From Angelakisella sp. (GTDB lineage Bacteria > Bacillota > Clostridia > Oscillospirales > Ruminococcaceae), in contig JAHHTR010000133.1 of NCBI GenBank assembly GCA_020024515.1, forward strand, positions 1 to 5,837: a DNA stretch of 5,837 bases. Reading direction: 5' to 3'. This document shows positions 3,512 to 5,837 of the stretch, one piece after another; position 1 is the stretch's first letter; each line of letters starts with the position of its first letter. Below the pieces are notes generated by a model. It saw nothing but the letters and a program-made list of their open reading frames with translations. It did no database searches and was not told the DNA's origin. The translations under genes and the position numbers were made by a program.

Positions 3512-4786
3512 ATGAGAATTAAATTTAAAGGAACGCCATATGATACGTTTTTTCCATGTACAGAAGAAACTATAAACCGTGTTTGCGAACAAATCGGAGT
3601 CCCCAACAGCGCTAAGACAATAGTATCGGTTGAAGAAGTTGTTGATGACAGCAGAGCGAATGAAATGCTTCAAGGTCAATCATATAACATTGACCAACTG
3701 AACTTTTTGACAAAGGTTCTTAACAGTTTCAGCGAAGATGAATTAAATACATTTTATGCCCTTGTTTACACAAGGAAAACAAACAATATCAAGCAACTTA
3801 TAAACCTTACCTACAACCTTAATAACGTCAGTTTGGTTAATAATCTTTATGATATTGAAAGCGCAGGCAGAAAAATGTATCTTGACACACAAGGCTATGT
3901 TGATGCTGAGAAATTCAAAGAATTTAACGATAAAGCATATTTTAAACAAGCGCTGGAGAATAATATCGAACACATAATTACACCTTATGGAATACTTTTC
4001 GTAAACAACAAAAATTTTGAAGAAGTATTTGACGGTAAGCACCTTCCGTTTTTTGATTACACAAATAAAGGAAGCGTTTCAATAAGCTATGAGAGAAAAA
4101 GAGAATATCTATACTTCCCATTTCAAAAAACGGAAATAGTTAAAGCTCTTGAAAACTTGGGTGTTGAGGATATCCGTTCTACTTCAATACTTGTTGATGC
4201 GCCGTACATATCAGATAAAGCGCATTTGTCAATTCTTGACGGAGATGAAATTTATAACAAGCTAATGGATTTTTCAGCTTATAGTTATTACTATACTTCT
4301 TTGACTAAGGAAGATAAAAACAAACTGAACTTTCTGATGGAGACCTTTGAAACAGAATCTGCAAAAGATTTGGAGAAAGTAATCAAAAACTTAAATTTTT
4401 TCAATGTCAAGGAAGAAATTCACAATTCACATGAGTATGGTGAATATATAATTTGTAAAAGAGACAATCTCTATTACAACGAAGGGCCCCTAAAAGAGTT
4501 TATCGACTTTGAAAAGTGTGGTAACAAATACAGAAATATCGAAAACGGCTGTTTCACTGAAAATGGATATATAAGTTACTTCGGTTATGATCAGGAAATG
4601 AGTGGGCTACTATCTAAGATAGGACTTGCGCCACAAAACAAACACCTTCAAACCCAAACTCTATATATGTCGCTTATAGGCGAAAATTACGACCTATATG
4701 CAGAACAACACAACAGATATGATGCTTCAAATCAAAATCACATATATATAATGGATGCTTCTGAGCTTGCAGAATATGCTTATTAA
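3512..4786 (+). CDS. ArdA-like antirestriction protein, cut short by an in-frame stop
   Basis: This 424-residue N-terminal part belongs to the ArdA-like group of mobile elements; classical ArdA mimics DNA and inhibits type I restriction enzymes. It carries two related units. Unit 1 has FFPCTEETINRVCEQIGV (13-30), LNFLTKVLNSFSEDEL (63-78) and LINLTYNLNNVSL (96-108). Unit 2 has YFPFQKTEIVKALENLGV (201-218), LNFLMETF (272-279), VIKNLNFFNV (290-299), and LKEFIDFEKCGNKY with GCFTENGYISYFG (327-358), which resembles ArdA's YIDYE.yGrd/G.ft..Gy pattern. Acidic residues are abundant. AAAGGAGA at 3498-3505 fixes the start. The frame ends at TAA 4784-4786, yet the next 133 codons are open in the same frame and continue the family's C-terminal region. 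The gene is therefore interrupted by one nonsense codon, and this product lacks its C-terminal domain. Activity of the shortened form is unknown. Confidence 0.82.
   Translation: MRIKFKGTPYDTFFPCTEETINRVCEQIGVPNSAKTIVSVEEVVDDSRANEMLQGQSYNIDQLNFLTKVLNSFSEDELNTFYALVYTRKTNNIKQLINLTYNLNNVSLVNNLYDIESAGRKMYLDTQGYVDAEKFKEFNDKAYFKQALENNIEHIITPYGILFVNNKNFEEVFDGKHLPFFDYTNKGSVSISYERKREYLYFPFQKTEIVKALENLGVEDIRSTSILVDAPYISDKAHLSILDGDEIYNKLMDFSAYSYYYTSLTKEDKNKLNFLMETFETESAKDLEKVIKNLNFFNVKEEIHNSHEYGEYIICKRDNLYYNEGPLKEFIDFEKCGNKYRNIENGCFTENGYISYFGYDQEMSGLLSKIGLAPQNKHLQTQTLYMSLIGENYDLYAEQHNRYDASNQNHIYIMDASELAEYAY
4784..4786 (+). other. Single in-frame TAA splitting the ArdA-like gene
   Basis: The frame reads ELAEYAY, stop, VKDAIKEYDITLNERGLMEYY without any shift. 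Family members usually read straight through this junction (an aromatic/Val stretch, then ...YD..L.ERG.M.YY). One base change from AAA, GAA or CAA would create it. No other stop occurs until 5186. UAA followed by GUU is not a known read-through context. Confidence 0.85.
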
Positions 4787-4837
4787 GTTAAGGATGCAAT
4801 CAAAGAATATGATATAACTCTTAACGAGCGCGGTTTA

Positions 4838-5188
4838 ATGGAATATTACAATAAAGCAAACACAGTCAATGCAAAGGTGCAAAAGCTGTCATTTGATGTT
4901 GAGGTTATCGATAATCAACTTATGGGTGTGGCAAAGCTTGAACTGAACGCTCCGTTAAATCAATTTGAATTGGATGATATAAAGGACTATATTGAGGGGC
5001 AATGCTCAGATGGCTGGGGCGAAGGCTTTGAACAGCGCGAAATCAAATGCGGAGAAAAAGAATTTTATGTCAGCTTTTGGCAGCCGGGTGATTGGGAGCT
5101 GAAAACAGGTGAAGAAATAGGGTTGGAAACATTTGAGCCTGCAGAAGAACCCAAAATGGGAATGAATATGGGAGGTATGTACCAATGA
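4838..5188 (+). CDS. C-terminal part of the ArdA-like protein
   Basis: This 116-residue frame is in the same phase as the preceding gene; its coding continuity begins at 4787, 17 codons before this ATG. The sequence MEYYNKANTVNAKVQKLSF, then DIKDYIEGQCSDGW, then GWGEGFEQREIKCGEKEFYVSFW matches the conserved C-terminal domain that follows ArdA-like units in Clostridia elements. The last 20 residues are rich in Met, Gly and Pro. No good ribosome binding site precedes 4838 (only CGAGCG), so independent translation is doubtful. It is best read as the detached end of the 3512 gene, which without the stop would encode 558 residues. Its TGA overlaps the ATG of the DUF4314 gene (ATGA, 5185-5188). The preserved frame suggests a recent lesion or residual use. 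Confidence 0.7.
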   Translation: MEYYNKANTVNAKVQKLSFDVEVIDNQLMGVAKLELNAPLNQFELDDIKDYIEGQCSDGWGEGFEQREIKCGEKEFYVSFWQPGDWELKTGEEIGLETFEPAEEPKMGMNMGGMYQ

Positions 5189-5469
5189 GAGAATTTCCGT
5201 CAAAGGAACAAATCAAAGCAATTAAGGAAAGGTATTCCAAAGGAACAAAACTTGAACTTACGGATGACCTGTATGATCCATATACAGTGATTCCTAAAGG
5301 TACGGTTGGTACGGTAAAGGCTGTTGATGATATGTGTACTATCCATATGCAGTGGGAAAACGGTTCTTCTCTTGGGGTTATACTCGGTCAGGACAGCTTT
5401 AAGGTCATTTCACGACCGGAGGAAAAACAAGAATTGAAATCACCAAAATTCGGTGATATGAGTCTATAA
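5185..5469 (+). CDS. DUF4314 family small protein
   Basis: This 94-residue protein matches the DUF4314 pattern: FPSKEQIKAIKERYSKGTKLEL (4-25), DDLYDPYTVIPKGTVGTVKAVDD (27-49), IHMQWENGSSLGVILGQDSFKVI (53-75). The KGT.GTV and MQW.NG.SL features suggest a small beta-barrel. Its biochemical role is not established. It is widespread on clostridial conjugative elements, next to antirestriction genes. GGGAGG at 5170-5175 is 9 bases before the ATG and lies within the end of the upstream frame. The ATGA overlap indicates coupling to translation of that frame, so the nonsense codon upstream may lower its expression. The tail after residue 76 is charged and probably flexible. Confidence 0.88.
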   Translation: MREFPSKEQIKAIKERYSKGTKLELTDDLYDPYTVIPKGTVGTVKAVDDMCTIHMQWENGSSLGVILGQDSFKVISRPEEKQELKSPKFGDMSL

Positions 5470-5489
5470 TAAAGGTAAGGAAAGTTTAT

Positions 5490-5837
5490 ATGAATGTAAA
5501 TGAAATAAAAATTTTTGAAAACGAGGAGTTTGGAGAGATAAGAACGGTAATGGTTAATAATGAGCCTTGGTTCATTGGCAATGATGTTGCAACAATTTTA
5601 GGATATTGCAATCCTAGATCAGCACTTTCAAAGCACGTAGATATGGAAGATAAGGGTGTCGCAAAACGTGACACCCTTGGTGGTACGCAAGATATATCCA
5701 TAATCAATGAATCAGGGTTGTATAGTCTTATTATTAGAAGTAAGATGCCAAAAGCAAAAGAGTTTAAACATTGGATAACAGCAGAAGTCCTACCAACAAT
5801 CAGAAAGACAGGCGGATATATTACGGCTGAAAAGCTT
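5490..5837 (+). CDS. BRO-N domain phage antirepressor, 3' end missing
   Basis: 116 codons are open to the window edge. The N-terminal BRO-N DNA-binding domain is clear: PWFIGNDVATILGYCNPRSAL (26-46), HVDMEDKG (49-56), TLGGTQDISIINESGLYSLI (62-81), RSKMPKAKEFKHWITAEVLP (83-102), TIRKTGGY (103-110). In phages and integrative elements such proteins act as antirepressors or regulators; the C-terminal part, often a KilAC/ANT-type domain, would specify the target but lies beyond the window. AAGGAAAG at 5477-5484 is 5 bases before the ATG, which is 20 bases after the DUF4314 stop; the same operon is likely. A perfect 9-bp inverted repeat sits inside the gene. Confidence 0.93.
   Translation, partial: MNVNEIKIFENEEFGEIRTVMVNNEPWFIGNDVATILGYCNPRSALSKHVDMEDKGVAKRDTLGGTQDISIINESGLYSLIIRSKMPKAKEFKHWITAEVLPTIRKTGGYITAEKL
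5652..5678. repeat. Inverted repeat inside the antirepressor gene
   Basis: AAGGGTGTC (5652-5660) and GACACCCTT (5670-5678) are perfect 9-bp complements with a 9-base loop, encoding the DKGVAKRDTLGG region. It is unusually GC-rich for this window. It may be an operator, an mRNA hairpin, or a by-product of the conserved protein sequence. Confidence 0.45.

Noticed and set aside
3743..4042. Minus-strand frame of 99 codons
   Set aside because: It is antisense to the ArdA-like gene, with no ribosome binding site or recognisable motif.
4784..4786. Programmed stop read-through or alternative genetic code
   Set aside because: UAA is an efficient stop, the context is not a known read-through signal, and the other genes show no sign of reassigned stops; kept only as a minor alternative to a nonsense mutation.
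5486..5707. Minus-strand frame of 73 codons
   Set aside because: It is antisense to the BRO-N gene, whose protein identity is unmistakable.

Overview
The window is AT-rich DNA (about two-thirds A+T by eye). It has strong AGGAGG-type ribosome binding sites, short intergenic hairpin-plus-T-run terminators and gene families typical of mobile elements of low-GC Bacillota, most likely a Clostridia-type host. No housekeeping gene is present. Everything recognisable belongs to an integrative element, a prophage, or two adjoining elements.

Left part (1-1418): a tyrosine recombinase gene (186-1253) reads rightward toward a stretch at 1396-1418 that looks like the 3' end of a tmRNA (ssrA) or tRNA gene: a T-loop/T-stem half followed by CATCTCC and ACCA. 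This is the expected attachment core for such an integrase. Two tandem 12-bp repeats between the integrase stop and the core may be arm-type binding sites. The genes on the other side of the core are also accessory genes. The window is therefore either the attP region of a circular or unintegrated element, or the junction of two tandem elements at the same site.

Middle (1419-2010): about 590 bases with no convincing gene, but rich in structure. It holds two strong inverted repeats, two terminator-like hairpins, and three degenerate copies of a roughly 30-bp element ending in AAAAAGGGCGCY. A fourth copy and an inverted fifth lie inside the next gene. That gene (2011-2613) is unrecognised; its tail overlaps by 11 bp a convergent small Xre-type regulator (2603-2812, minus). 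Leader repeats, then a terminator, then a ribosome binding site and a gene is reminiscent of type III toxin-antitoxin loci, but the protein is not recognisably a ToxN-family toxin.

Right part (2813-5837): a divergent regulatory region separates xre from a rightward series. In order these are a SLOG/DUF1273 (YpsA-like) protein, a terminator, a large ArdA-like antirestriction protein, a DUF4314 protein and a BRO-N phage-type antirepressor that runs off the window. The ArdA-like gene is split by a single in-frame TAA at 4784-4786. The 133 codons after it continue the same reading frame and the same protein family, so 3512-5188 was one gene of 558 codons. The DUF4314 start overlaps the end of the ArdA-like frame (ATGA), which indicates translational coupling. 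The set suggests an accessory module for establishment and anti-restriction under local repressor control.
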